A stretch of 64,000 nucleotides of DNA from Lithodes maja (GCA_037953745.1 JBAKBP010001389.1:62001-126000), one strand, 5' to 3'. Positions 1 to 10,959 are shown, numbered from the stretch's first letter. The notes: generated by a model from the letters alone, not told the origin. A program made the numbers and translations.

Positions 1-430
1 GAGAAAGAGAGGGGATATGATAGAGACTTTTAAGATAGTGTCAGGAAAGTACGATGAGGATGTGTGTGAAGGTATCTTCTTGATGCGGGAGGGAACAAGA
101 ACGAGAGGACACTCTAAGAAAATTTACAAAGAAAGAAATCATTTTGTGATAGAGTGGTAAATGAGTGGAACGCACTGCCCCAGTATGTAGTCGATTCCGA
201 ATCAATAAGGGAGTTTGAAAGTAATCTTGATAAAGCATGGGGAAGACAAGATTTGAAGTTTGATTATAAAACAAAAATACAGAATAGTAAAAATGTTGCG
301 TCTGCTACCGCCGCCGCCAACACCGTGAACGACCGCAGCAGTGCAAGTACTGGTACTGAGCTGGATACACAGGCATAGTTTGCCTTTTTCCAGAGGATCT
401 ACTGTAAGAAACTGTAAGAAACTGTAAGAA
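1..430 (+). pseudogene. 3' fragment of CR1-like LINE reverse transcriptase (window-edge truncated)
   Basis: The translated strand matches the extreme C-terminus of a CR1/jockey-group LINE polymerase: RGDMIETFKIVSGKYD, then RGHSKKIYKER, then VNEWNALPQYVV. A longer copy of the same sequence lies at 30594-31132. Against that copy, this one lacks 22 bases at about 139/140, which shifts the frame, so only 154-378 stays open. The fragment ends in three exact copies of the decamer ACTGTAAGAA (401-430), a short-repeat 3' tail typical of this LINE group. The 5' part lies outside the window. It is inserted into the minus-strand LINE fragment that follows. Confidence 0.8.
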
Positions 431-845
431 AATAGTATGGGGTGCTGTGTTACAACCTGAGCAGGAGTCGACGACGGAGTCATCCAGTCTTTTCTGATAG
501 CTCAGAAGGGCTGGATGGTGTCCGCATCTCAGCCTGGCCAGGTGGACTCTGTCCTCACGAGGAAGGGAGGATTCAGAAGGATGGATTTCGGGAGGCCGTG
601 CCTGCAGCTGCGTGTTGTTTATGAGTGAGTGGATGGAACGGCGAGAGATATGAGTATGGATGTGCTTCTGGAAGCTGGTTTGGGGTGAGCAAGGAGGGAG
701 AGAAGATAGTATTTGTGTGTGATAGCATGTGCTGGGTGTTGTTTTAACATTTCTTGGTGTCTGTGGATGTGTTGCCATGTAGTGTAGTGGGTGGTGTTGG
801 TTCGTGGAGGCTGCTGCCAGGAATTGAATGCCTCTCATGTCCTCA
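431..845 (-). pseudogene. C-terminal fragment of the 2A-type LINE polymerase
   Basis: Read on the minus strand, this stretch encodes the C-terminal domain seen more fully at 5151-6131. Shared strings include STNQHHPLHYMATHPQT and LRCGHHPALLSYQKRL, followed by CX2C-type residues in VVDSCSGCNTAPHTI. The reading is open from about 838 down to 431, where the CR1-like fragment's decamer tail interrupts it just after PHTI. In the 5151-6131 copy the text continues KHIEDC, so the loss is explained by the insertion. The upstream end near 845 is a truncation. It has no start of its own and is not a functional gene. Confidence 0.78.
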
Positions 846-1272
846 TGTCATCTCATGAGTTTGTGGTTATCGGTCACACCCTTCGTCTCCTCCTACATCT
901 CCGTGTCTGTCGTCTGACCCGCCGGGCTGGTGGTCGCTCTCGGGAGTCTCGTCTCCTGGGCTCCCTCCTCGTTATTCTTTATTTTTCTTTGTTTTCTTTG
1001 GGAAAAGGGAGGTGGTACGGGTTACGGACACTGTGGTCACAAGCTTGGGTATATTTATATATTCTGTATACAGTATATGTCCCATGTGACCTACTTTTCC
1101 CATGTATGTACAGTATGTTGGTATGCTGTAAATATCTGCGCTTATGAAGAAATGGATTTTTGTACGGTACTGTTGCAGATTTTTCAAGTTTTCTCCGATG
1201 CTATGAATGACAAAGTCACACTGACAAAACTGCTCTTTTTAACTACTCCTCAGTTTTTCACTTTTTTTTTTA
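846..1272. other. No recognisable gene
   Basis: AT-rich sequence ending in a short T-run immediately left of a TTAA-flanked element. The plus-strand open frames here have low-complexity, hydrophobic translations with no family match I recognise. Nothing further is supported. Confidence 0.5.
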
Positions 1273-1276
1273 TTAA

Positions 1277-1756
1277 CCCTCTCACCACGGATGGGCTCTT
1301 GAACGCCCATAAAAAAGCATATAACAGGTACCCGGAAGGCCTCTTGAACGCCCAGTGGTTGAAAGCCTGTGAGCTTCGTGTGCGAGGCGTCGGTCCGACG
1401 CATGTAAACAACAGCCGGCTGGACCGACGCTCCGCATCTCCGGCCACAAGAAGGAGAGCGTCGCTTGTTCGTGTGTGCCTGTATGTTGTTGTTAAGTATC
1501 GAAAAGTGGTGTAAAGTGGCTGTTTTGGCCATATAGTTATCTCCAATGAAATCATCATCACAGCTCAACCAGTTGACTTAGAGAGCTCTACTTAATGCCA
1601 TTCTACAGGTAAATAACACAGCTACGCTTGGGGATGCGCGGGAATGCGGGAAGCAGTCTGATTAACGAATATACGGTAGCCTAGCCTAGACGTTTTTCGG
1701 CCAAAACACCCGGGTTTCGAGGAATATATATATAATACATAGCCGGGGCTGGAGGG
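1277..1756. mobile_element. piggyBac-type MITE, family A, copy 1 (480 bp)
   Basis: The element is flanked by TTAA at 1273-1276 and 1757-1760. Its ends read CCCTCTCACC... and ...GGCTGGAGGG, so they start as inverted repeats. The left part holds two subterminal copies of a CTCTTGAACGCCCA motif, the first followed by TAAAAA. A second copy of exactly the same length lies at 11266-11745. Both ends match the ends of the transposase-bearing piggyBac element at 18750-27252. There is no transposase. A frame across it (1239-1568 minus strand) is a by-product. Confidence 0.88.
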
Positions 1757-1857
1757 TTAAACTCTCTTGTTTATTTTGTGTTCTTTGTCACTTATATTTT
1801 TTTTTTGCATCTGTATTTGGTAATTGGGCTTGGCTGTCCTCCTCCAATTTGTTACGC

Positions 1858-2400
1858 AGTCTTGACGTTGGATTTGCCAAGACTACTAACAAATTGGGAG
1901 GTTTGACATACCTCCCAACCTACCAAATTGGAAAACCTACTATTTGGTAGTAGTCTTGGAAAATCCAACGTACATAGTACCCTCCCGCAAGCCGGACCCC
2001 TGCCCATCCTCGCTTCTCTGTCTACGTGGAATAATGATACTTGGGAAGCGACGCATGCGCTCAGGTTCGACCAGGTGTCAACATGGACAGAAGATGGTAT
2101 GGGCTGTCAGCTGTAATTCAGGTAAATCACTTTTTCTTCTCTTCTATGCGTTTTTCACCTTCGGTGGTAGTTTTGGTTAATGTACAACGTCTCCTAGAGC
2201 AAGTTAAGGAGTAGACTCTATAAGTTTTCTTTTTTAACCGCAGTTGGGATGACGACATAGCAGTCAAAATATACAAGTCGTCATTGCAATTAGGTTAATA
2301 GCCTTGACGTTGGATTTTCCAAGACTACTACCAAATAGTAGGTTTTCCTATTTGGTAGGTTGGGAGGTATGTCAAACCTCCCAATATTATCAATAGAATG
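1858..2400. repeat. DIRS-like terminal region: fold-back unit plus its inverted partner
   Basis: A near-perfect hairpin lies at 1863-1971: CGTTGGATTT..CCAAGACTACT is answered by its complement, with a GGGAGGTTTGACATACCTCCC palindrome in the loop. About 330 bases later, 2303-2390 repeats the right half of that unit in inverted orientation. The order (complex fold-back unit, spacer, inverted copy) is the order of internal complementary region and right terminal repeat in the DIRS element at 45715-46246. The base pattern is also similar: AGGTTTGAC, then AAAACCTA, then TTTRGTAGT. No coding sequence is attached, so the assignment to a DIRS family is an inference. Confidence 0.45.
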
Positions 2401-3071
2401 TTATAACTTATAAGTAAATAATACTGGACTGCTACTAACTATTTGGGAGTGGAATGTAGATCCTCTTCTCTAAACGCCTGCGAAGAGCCTCGTCAATGTC
2501 CCAGGGGAAGTTTGTGGCTGCCAGGACCATCACTACTTTAGGCTCATCAACACTGAGGGGGATGGGGTTGAGAAATTAGCCCTTTGACAATGCAAGGCAT
2601 TTTTCAACATAATAGCATTGTCTAGTTTTAGTAATAATACAAGAAATAAAGGCACATGTGAATTGAAGGACTTACTCGAGATACTTTTAATCTTCTTGAT
2701 AATAATGTCTTTCTTAACTCTTCCGCTCCGGCGGCTTAAATCACGCGTCACTCGCCCCACCCAGGGTTATTTGGCGCCAATACGCCTGTTTTATACCTAC
2801 TTTATCTCTGTATATAATACCCCTACAATATCAACCCAAGAACCGCGGTAGGCCTCACGGAAGGGTTACCATAGCAAACACGATAGGCCTCACGGAAGCA
2901 AGACAATAAAAAAAACTTCCAAAACACCCCAGGGGCTCTCAAAACAAAGGAATATGTCATTAGGTGAGATAACTCCCCTCTAGTACTTCCTACGACTCAT
3001 CTATGTTTCTCCCCCCCCTTCCCCACTGTCCACCTTTTTCCCCCCTCCTCAATTATCATCTATTTTCCACT
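2401..3071. other. No recognisable gene
   Basis: AT-rich non-coding DNA with a polypyrimidine stretch near 3000-3060. The frames at 2533-2760 (minus) and 2618-2851 (plus) have no recognisable domain. I see no terminal repeats. Confidence 0.45.
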
Positions 3072-3073
3072 TA

Positions 3074-4155
3074 CAGCTCGGTCCCATATAATGCGAGTCC
3101 AAACAGTGCGAATTTCGATTAGTACGAGCAATGAATATATTAAACACAAAATTATTAAACAATGCGAATACGATCTTTTATTGCAAGTCGGGTAGCAATA
3201 TGGGTTAAATCCGGGGAGTTTTCTATTAGTGCGGCCAAAATTTGTACAGTGCGATAAATTTCCTGCCTGACTCGTGGCATCACTGATGTTTGAGCAGCTT
3301 GGGCATGGAGGGAGGCTGGTCAGTCAGAAACTTTTTACCCCATACTGTGTGAAGCTATCTCGCATTCTCGGATTTGTGATCATATCAAGTGTAGAATTTA
3401 ACCCTTCCTCCCCGGGCTGTCTTAGCTAATGACGGTCGCCCCTACCCGGGCGATATGGCCGAAAAACGTCTAGGCCTAGGCTACCTTATTTATGTTTATT
3501 TTCACTGCAAGAACTTTCCCACTCATCTATAATCGTTGTGCGGTTTTCAATCTGTATTTTGGCATTTAGTAGAGCTCTGTAAGTCAACTGGTTCAGTTGT
3601 GATGACGATTTCAGTGGAGCCAATATTGCAGAGATGTTGCCAATATGGGGGCTTTTTAGACACTAATTTCGTCATGACGTCAGAACAATAACATTGAGGA
3701 GTCTTCTCCTTCTTGTTTTCGGAGGTGCGGTGACGAACGCTTGGGTTTGTTGACATAGGTCGTACGCACGGCGTTCGGACCAAGCTTAATTAGGCTATTA
3801 AGCTCATGCCTTAGATAAGGCATACCGGGTAGCGGCCCTTCTTTCGTGCTGTCCTTACCTAAGGCAGCCCGGGTAGGAAGGGTTAAGCTAAGGAAAGGTC
3901 TAATTTACCATTGATATTTCTTACAGTTTCTTAGTTTCTTACAGTAGAAGATATGCTATATTTATCATTAACATTTGTTCTTGGTATGTTTCTGTCAGTA
4001 TAAATAACGATATAAGGAAAGATATGTTTGCTATATGGAGGACCGATCGACCAATTACGTTTTTTCCCCATAGGATATGTTGTTCACATAGTGCGAATTC
4101 ACATAGTGCAACGCACTGTATCGGCCAATTTCTCGCACTATGCGGGACCGAGCGG
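3074..4155. mobile_element. pogo/Tigger-like non-autonomous DNA transposon
   Basis: Inverted ends face each other: CAGCTCGGTCCC followed by TATAATGCGAG on the left, and the complement of CCGCTCGGTCCCGCATAGTGCGAG on the right. TA dinucleotides flank both (3072-3073 and 4156-4157). A TA target and a terminal CAG/CCG are typical of the Tc1-mariner superfamily, pogo/Tigger group. Internally the motif AGTGCGA(A/T) recurs. There is no transposase. A TTAA MITE (3402-3882) sits inside; without it the element is about 0.6 kb. Confidence 0.7.
3402..3882. mobile_element. piggyBac-type MITE, family B, copy 1 (481 bp)
   Basis: TTAA flanks at 3398-3401 and 3883-3886. The ends CCCTTCCTCCCCGGGCTG and CAGCCCGGGTAGGAAGGG form an imperfect inverted repeat of about 18 bases. 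The copy at 36695-37182 is the same family in opposite orientation. The interior shares a stretch with family A: a TCAACTGGTT..AGCTCT segment and an AGAAGGAGA segment. This insertion lies inside the pogo-like element and is therefore younger than it. Confidence 0.85.
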
Positions 4156-4157
4156 TA

Positions 4158-5150
4158 TTTTCATAATTTCATAATTTTCATAATTTTCGCGCGAATTTCT
4201 CTCCCGCGATTATGTAGCACGAGTGAGTTACATATGAGACCTTATATAACACTGAGACTTCACCCGCTCGCTTTAGTATAGCGAGAGAGGTCAAGGAGGG
4301 AGGATGTATGTCTCCCCACCTCCCGCCTGAGGATACAACCGGGTGGCGAATATTTACGTTTTATACAACCCAAATGCTTTCCCCACTTAAGTTAATGCTC
4401 TTCAAGGTTCATATATTCATCACATATGTAAAATAAAAGCACAATGAATACAAAATAATGCTTTATATCATAAATATAACTAATTCTGCCAGAATCCAAG
4501 GCTAGAAATTCACAAATAACTACCCTAGCCCCTAGGCGCAATTTTGCGTTTTAAAGGTTAAATAAAATATCATGATCATGTACCTTCATTCAGCTTGAGA
4601 ATGGTGAAAACCACAGCCTTCTAAGAAGTCTGGTTGCCATGTGAGCAGCACATAGGCAATGACAAGATCTCCGGTCGAGAATCAAGATACCGACTGAGCG
4701 GGAGTGTGTGTGTATACATACTGTACATAACTACATATACATACATTAATACTGTTTTGACAACCCGTAGGGAAGGAAGAAAAAACTAATATTTATTGGT
4801 GGCTCCTGAAGTCAATGACATAAGAGCCTATGATAATAGTGCAGTAATAGCACTCCTGCTATCCATTCGGATTGTGTGTCCTGCCAACTTGTCATGGAAC
4901 TTAACACGCCCCCTCCTTTTTCCTTTAAGGTGGATGGTAGGACACAACTTCTATTACCTTCCAACACTGGTAATAAAAGCATTGAACAAATATATCCATC
5001 TACTTATTGGCCTCAGTGGGCATGTTCCAGCCTCAATGCTATGCTTGGTAATTTGTGTCTTATCCAGATGTACCGACAAGCATATGGCTAGGGAACGCCT
5101 TGTTAGAGGACCAAAGACCCGTCTGAGTTATATCCTTCACTGAAAAACCA
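4158..5150. other. Non-coding repeat debris with a DIRS-terminus-like segment
   Basis: A segment at about 4788-4840 (ATTTATTGGTGGCTCCTGAAG, then TCAATGACATAAGAGCC) is the inverted counterpart of 34868-34915 and resembles the TTATTAGTGGCCCCTCC..TCATTGACGA outer end of the DIRS at 37589. That suggests an old DIRS terminal repeat. The plus-strand frames at 4796-5143 and 4876-5091 have protein-like composition, but I recognise no family, so they are not called as genes. Confidence 0.4.
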
Positions 5151-6131
5151 ATGGGGAAAACTCACTACAAACACTACACTACAAACAGACTCAATTTAGC
5201 CCCAGCTAAATCCAATGCAACCCTTCTCACAAGCTGGACAGGAGAGCACGATTACATCCCGGGACTCAACATAAACAACACACCCCTAACACACACACAC
5301 ACACACAAAATCCTAGGTGTAACATACAACACCCAAATGACATTCAAACAGCACACCACAAACACGAAAAAGAAACTGACACCCAGACTAAAAGCCCTCA
5401 GATCACTTGCCCACACAAAATTTGGACACAACAAAGAAACCACCAGCACAGTCTACAAACAATACATAAGATCAGTTATGGAATACGCAAGCCCGGCCTG
5501 GGCTTCTAACCTAGCTGAAACACATCATAAGACCTTACAGACTATTCAAAATAAAGCCCTGAAAATCATCGCAGGATGCACAGCTACGACACCCACAGAT
5601 CACCTACATCAAGAAACCAAAGTCCTCAAAGTCAAAGATCATCTAGATATGAGAGGCACACAATTCCAGGCAGCATCCTCCACGAATCAACACCACCCAC
5701 TACACTACATGGCAACACACCCACAGACACCAAGAAATATCAAAACAACACCCAGCACACGCTATCACACACAAATACTGTCTTCTCTCCCTCCCTGCCC
5801 ACCCCAAACCAACTTCCGGAAGCACATACATACTCATATCACTCGCCGTTCCATCCACTCACTCATAGACAACACGCAGCTACAAGCACGACCTACCGAA
5901 ATCCATCCTTCTGAATCCTCCCTTCCTCGCAAGGACAGAGTCCACCTGACCAAGCTGAGATGCGGACACCATCCAGCTCTTCTGAGCTATCAGAAGAGAC
6001 TGGATGACTCCGTCGTCGACACCTGCCCGGGTTGTAACACAGCACCCCATACCATTAAACACATAGAAGACTGCATTTCACACAACCACTTACGCAGAGC
6101 TGGGCACTTTAGCCAACACATCCACAAATAG
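5151..6131 (+). pseudogene. 2A-type LINE reverse transcriptase, C-terminal third
   Basis: An open frame of 326 codons encodes the post-catalytic part of a LINE reverse transcriptase. Visible landmarks are the LNLAPAKSNATLLTSW block that follows the YADD motif, KILGVTYNTQMTFKQH, the thumb-like YIRSVMEYASPAWASN block, and a Cys-containing C-terminus (TCPGCNTAPHTIKHIEDC). The catalytic core is missing, so this is a 5'-truncated copy. The ATG at 5151 is incidental. It is the best-preserved C-terminus of the family whose N-terminal part is at 13129-15045. An (AC)n tract at 5287-5307 is translated as His-Thr repeats. Confidence 0.85.
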
Positions 6132-6680
6132 CCAATTCCGCCATGGCGGAAGTGTAATTTTGTTGGCGAATTAGCGTTGGCGCCAAAATGGCTGCCTATT
6201 TGCGGGTTTGAAGCTCTGGAAAATACCTCCATGTTGCAAACCTTGAGTCCGCAAAATAAAAATTCCAGCCGCCAGCCAGCCCTGGGCCGCTCCTGCAGCT
6301 CCAGCCAAAAAAAGTCATGTGACCAAGCCAACTACCTGTGTTCTGGAATCTAGGCCTATACATCGGCTCTTCATGTTTCTTCACTTACTTAGTAGCAAGC
6401 GTCGAGCTAACACCTACAACACACAGCAGTCCAAGAGTTCCAACCTGCTAGCACTTCAACTTTGTTTATATTTTCGGCCTATTGAAGTGAACATGGAGTC
6501 TACCACCATGCCTACCGCAGCTGCCAACAGCATGGGGAGCAGTTCACCACCATCATCCGACAGTGATGCTGCAGAGCATGGAGAAATCGAGGACCTAAGC
6601 CACCCCTGGCCCCACCTAGAAACCTTCTATGGGTCTGTAATTACCAAGAAGATGTCTCTGGAGAAGGGCTTTATAACTTT
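6132..6680 (+). other. Unassigned stretch with a short BED-finger-like N-terminal frame at 6493-6684
   Basis: From an ATG at 6493 the frame reads MESTTMPTAAANSMGSSS, continues through an acidic Ser/Asp stretch (SDSDAAEHGEIEDL), then SHPWPHLETFYG, and stops 63 codons in. The acidic leader followed by HPWPHLE.F resembles the start of transposon or zinc-finger proteins in which a BED-type finger follows. No finger follows here, because the sequence runs into the tandem repeat at about 6690. It could be an exon 1, a truncated hAT-type protein, or chance. Confidence 0.3.
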
Positions 6681-6689
6681 ATAATCTAG

Positions 6690-7560
6690 CCTAAGCCTAA
6701 TTTAAGATTATAAAGTTAGGCTATCGTTAATTTGATTGATAGCCTGTTAATTTTTAACCTAAACTAATGTTATTAGACTACCCTAATCCCATCAAAATGC
6801 CTCAAAGCATGTAGGCCTAGGCTAAGTCTAACTTCTATATAGGCTAAGCTATATAGCCTAGGCCTAGGTCTATAATCACTAATCCCATCACAATGCCTCA
6901 AAGCATGTAGGCTAAATATTGCATGTTCTAACTTCTAAATATAGCCTAGGCCTAGCCTATAGGCTAATTACTAATATAAGTAATTTTATTAGGCTAGGCC
7001 TAGGCTACCCTAATCCTATCAAAATGCCTCAAAGCATGTAGGCTAAATAATATTGCATTTTCTAACTTCTATATATATAGGTTAGCCTAGGTCTAGGCTA
7101 TAATCAGTCAATCACTAATTCCATCAAAATGCCTCAGCATGTAGGCTAAATATTGCATGTTCTAACTTCTATATATATAGCCTAGGTCTAGGCTATAATC
7201 ACTAATTCCATCAAAATGCCTCAAAGCATGTAGCCGAGGCTAAATATTGCATCTTCTAACTTTAATATATAGCCTAGGCCTACTGTAGGTCTAGGCTATA
7301 ATCAGTCACTAATTCCATCAAAATGCCCCAAAGCATGTAGGCCTAGGCTAAATATTGCATGTTCGAACTTCTATGTATAGGCCTAGGCCTATAATCACAC
7401 TAATTTTATTAGTGTCAAGTAGAAAGTGTTAATTTTGAAAGTATCATATAGGCCTAGACTAAATTTAGCCTACAATAAAATTTTATTAAATGTTGATCTG
7501 AAGCTAGGCCTTTATTCTGAGCATTAAAATTAATAGGCCTAGGCTACTTTCTATTAAATT
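6690..7560. repeat. Degenerate tandem repeat, about 105-bp unit, about six units
   Basis: The motif ATCAAAATGCCTCAAAGC followed by ATGTAGGC recurs at about 6791, 6887, 7018, 7123, 7210 and 7317. Spacings are 87-131 bases. Between copies lie AATATTGCATGTTCTAAC and runs of CCTAGG/TAGGCCTA. The array is AT-rich and non-coding. Confidence 0.85.
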
Positions 7561-8155
7561 ATTTAATCTATCTAGGCATATATAGCCTATTGCCATTCCC
7601 AAAGGGGGGGGGGGGGGAGGACCACGAATAAATCGCCTCCTTGCACCTCTGTGATCCGGCGTACCTCCTCCTGAATGGTGCGGAATTGCGAATACAGTAC
7701 TGATTATTACTGAAGCACTCTCCCCATAAACAAGTTGTCCCAACGTTTTACTGCCCATGTGGACAAACTAAGTGGCCTATGCTATATATATTAACCCTTT
7801 CACTGCAGGTGACGTTCTGGAATGTTTTGACAATTTACAGCAATTTCCAAGCTTTAAAAGCCTGTATGTATATCCTTGAGGTCCATGGAAGTTGGGCAAC
7901 ATTTTATTTAAGTAAATATATATATTTATTGATATTAGAGATTGAATTTATTGATTTACCCTTGATTCTGTAGTTTAAATTTAAAATTAATAAAAACGGT
8001 TTGCGTTTGAAATATTTGCATTTGAGGACTAGAAATTTCACAAGGTTTGCACATTTGTGTTTGCTGAAGTTATGTTCTGAGTTTGCTGATTTGTGTTTGC
8101 TGACTTGACTTTTTGTTTGTGGTGCCCAGCTCTGCACTTACGCCAACAACACAAT
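7561..8155. other. No recognisable gene; poly-G tract near 7604
   Basis: A run of about 14 G lies near 7604-7617. The rest is AT-rich with no repeat structure I can assign. Near 8118-8135 the sequence GTGCCCAGCTCTGC is also found, inverted, near 6090-6105 downstream of the 2A-type LINE C-terminus. It may mark the eroded 3' end of the LINE that follows. Confidence 0.4.
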
Positions 8156-9570
8156 TTACACACTTTGAGAGCTCTCTGGGTTTTGGTGCGTGCTTGTGAG
8201 TGTTATGTCGTCTGCGTAGGAGGCTATGGTTATTTGGGGTGAATTTGGTGTATTTATATCATGCATGTACAGATTGAAGAGTGCGGGCGACAGGACGGAT
8301 CCTTGCGGGACTCCGTTTGGGAAATTTCTAATGCTAGATGATTGACCGGCAAAAGATACGTGTGCACATCTGCCTGCTAAGAAGTTGGCCAGCCATCTTT
8401 TTGTGTTGTTGTGCATGTTTGTGTTGTAGATTTTGTTTGTTAGGTTGTGGCGGGGGATGGCATCGAAGGCTTTACTAATGTCGAGTGTGGCAAGTACTGA
8501 TCTGTGTGGTGGTCTAGCTGAGTTGATGCCGTCAAAAGCTCTTTGTGTAAGGTCTGTAAGAAGTGTTTGTGGAGTGCAAAGGCCTGAAGCCGTGTTGTGT
8601 TGGAGAAAGGGGTAAGTCAGGTGTCATCAGTTGTAGTACAAGGCGCTCTATGACTTTGGAGGGGGTGCAAAGGAGTGTGATAGGGCGGTGTGAGGAGGGT
8701 AGCGTGGGGTCTTTGTTAGGTTTGGGAAATGTGATGATGATACCATGCTTCCAGATGTCTGGTATTATTGTGTTGTGTGAGTAGCTGTAGTTTGATATGT
8801 TAGTGAGTGCTTGTATGCCTTGTGGTCCCAGGTGTCTGAGGTGAATGTTGCTTATGTTGTCTAGGCCACAGGCGGGTGAGAGCTTGAGATTGTTGATGAT
8901 ATGCTTTGTCTGGTTGTTGGTGAAGGGTGTATAGTCAGGGTCTGTGGGGAATTGTCTTTTTCGTCGGATGACACGTCGGTCATCTTTGTGGGGTTTTAGG
9001 TGACTGACATGAGAGAAGTGATTGAAGAGATTGTTTGCTTGTTGTTTACATGAAGGAGTAGAGTCTGTTGTTGTGATTGCAGCATGTGATTGTGTTGTGT
9101 TGCTGTTGGAAAGTGTGATGCTGTTTAGTGTTTTGTAGAGTTTTTTGGGGTTTGTTTTGTGATCGAGTGTTTGTAGGAAGTTATTCCAATTTAGTGTTTG
9201 TTGTTCTTGTATTTTGTTGTTAATCTGGATGTTGAGTGCTTGAATTTGTTGTTTGATGTCTTGTGTGTGGGGTGCTGGGGAGTGTTTCAGTGTGTCGCAT
9301 TGTATGATGAGGTTTTGAATTTCTGGTGAGAAGTTGGGGTTGTGTTTTTTTATGTTACCTCTTGGAATGTGTTTCTTGTCGGCGTTTTGGATAGTCGTGT
9401 TGAATGTGTGTACAGCATTGTTGATGTTAGTGATGGGTTTACTGTTTAAGGTTTCAAAGTGTTGTTCTGTCTCATTTGTGAAAGCTTCCCAGTTAGCTCT
9501 TTTATAGTTAGTGTAAGTGTGTCTGTGGCTAGCTGGGGTGAGTCTTGTTTTGGTGGTGATAATGATCAGG
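8156..9570 (-). pseudogene. 2A-type LINE: linker and reverse transcriptase core (3' half)
   Basis: On the minus strand an open, ATG-less frame runs from about 9550 to about 8570 and gives typical LINE text: NPKKLYKTLNS, PDIWKHGIIITFPKPNKD, SHRPITLLCTPSKVIERL, SPTQHGFRPLHST. After a frameshift near 8560 it continues with motif A (LATLDISKAFD), motif B (NGVPQGSVLSPALFNLY) and the catalytic YADD box (IASYADDITL), ending at a stop near 8157. The C-terminal third seen at 5151-6131 is absent. It joins in orientation to the 5' half at 13129-15045; the DIRS copy between them is an insertion. It is not functional. Confidence 0.82.
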
Positions 9571-9636
9571 AGGTGGTCTCAGCCTAAGGTTCTGACCACC
9601 CTCCAGGATGTTGTGGGGGCGAGTTCAGGGGAGCGC

Positions 9637-10281
9637 TCTACTTTACGGGGAAAGTCGGTGGCCTTCAGGATGGACAATCTCAATGCAGTTCACTGCATTC
9701 AGAAACAAGGGTCAACGAGGTCTCGGAAGTTGCTAGACGTGTCAGAAAAGATTTTTGTGCTAGCCAACGAGCTGCACATTCATCTTCATGCATCATATCT
9801 CCCAGGCGTAGCAAACGTCTGGGCAGACGTGCTGTCTCGGAGACAGAGCACAACAGTAGAGTGGGCACTCAAGCAAAACATTTTCAATCAAATGATTGCA
9901 GAGCCTTACCGTCCACAAGTGGATCTGTTTGCGTCAGAAGAGAATCACAAACTCCCTCGGTACCTCACACGCTGGACGTTAACGCCGGCGGGGGGGCCCG
10001 ACGCATTGGTGACGGATTGGAACAGGTGGAGTTCCATTTATCTGTTTCCGCCACCAGACGCTTCTCTAATGTGCCACGTAGTCAACAAACTACAGGATTA
10101 TCGAGGCGTAGTCTCGTTAATCGCGCCCCTGTGGCCGGCGCAGTTGTGGTACCAGCAATTGAGAATGTGGTGCCCGAACCCGGTGTCGCTCCCGGTCGGG
10201 TATTTCCACTTAGACACGATTGGCAACCTAAAGACCTCGCTGACTTTTGCATTGTGGACATTCAGGAGGCCAAGTGGCTAA
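9637..10281 (+). pseudogene. DIRS RNase H and methyltransferase-like C-terminus, copy 2
   Basis: The open frame reads GKSVAFRMDNLNAVHCIQ (RNase H Asp in RMDN), then YLPGVANVWADVLSRRQ. It continues with DLFASEENHKLPRYLT, DALVTDWNRWSSIYLFPPP and LIAPLWPAQLWYQQL. The latter block corresponds to the region in DIRS proteins described as a Dam-like adenine methyltransferase domain. The catalytic reverse transcriptase is missing by 5' truncation. The downstream stop at 10281 matches the place where the intact copy's frame is about to end (44225). Confidence 0.8.
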
Positions 10282-10723
10282 CGCCGTATGGTAGAAACGT
10301 GACAGATAAATTTATGAATCAGTACACACAATCTACCAAGAGGCAATATCAATCTCATTGGCAGTCCTATACTTCTTGGATAGTTAGAACAGAACAGACA
10401 GTACCTTCAGTGGCATTAGTTTTTAATTATTTAAACTATTTGTTTGAACAGAAACGTCTATCTGTAGCGACTCTAAAAAATCAAGTAACAGCTATCAGGG
10501 TGCCATTCTTTGACAATACAGGTCTAACCATACCACAAGCGGAAGAAACAGGTTTCATGAGAGCATGCTTCAAACTCCGCCCACCTCCCCGTCAGCTCAT
10601 GCCTACCTGGTCTCTTGACAAAGCGTTATCTTTGCTTCATTCCCGTCTGTATCAGAATACGGCAGATTTTGAATTGCTATTAAAAAAGGCTGTGTTCCTT
10701 ATGGCTTTGGCAACTGGTAACAG

Positions 10724-10959
10724 CCGTCTGGCTGGCTCAGTTGACAGCGTGCCTGATTCCCATCTCGAGGTCTCGCGTTCAATCCTCGCTCAGATTGAAA
10801 AGTTTTTCTGGGATATAGCCGGCGGTTACCATCTCCCCATGAGCAAGGGGGATGGGTAATGGTCTCTGGTAGACTAAAGAAAGCCAAGCGCTTGTGAATC
10901 CTCGAAGGAGGAGATACGGGCGCTATATAAGTAACCAGAAGATTATTATTATTATTATT
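10724..10959 (+). mobile_element. tRNA-derived SINE inside the DIRS recombinase
   Basis: The insertion separates GGTAACAG from AACAGGGTGTCTGAG. AACAG is duplicated (10719-10723 and 10960-10964), and the uninterrupted order is seen at 44640-44660. The head has pol III promoter boxes: TGGCTCAGTTGACAGCG (A-box-like) and GCGTTCAATCCTCGC (B-box-like). A central block GTTACCATCTCCCCATGAGC is shared with the SINEs at 15726 and 63807. The tail is GGGCGCTATATAAGTAACC then (ATT)n. Confidence 0.85.

Noticed and set aside
4796..5143. Plus-strand frame of 115 codons as a host exon
   Set aside because: Two overlapping frames look equally protein-like, no family is recognisable, and a DIRS-terminus-like segment overlaps its start.
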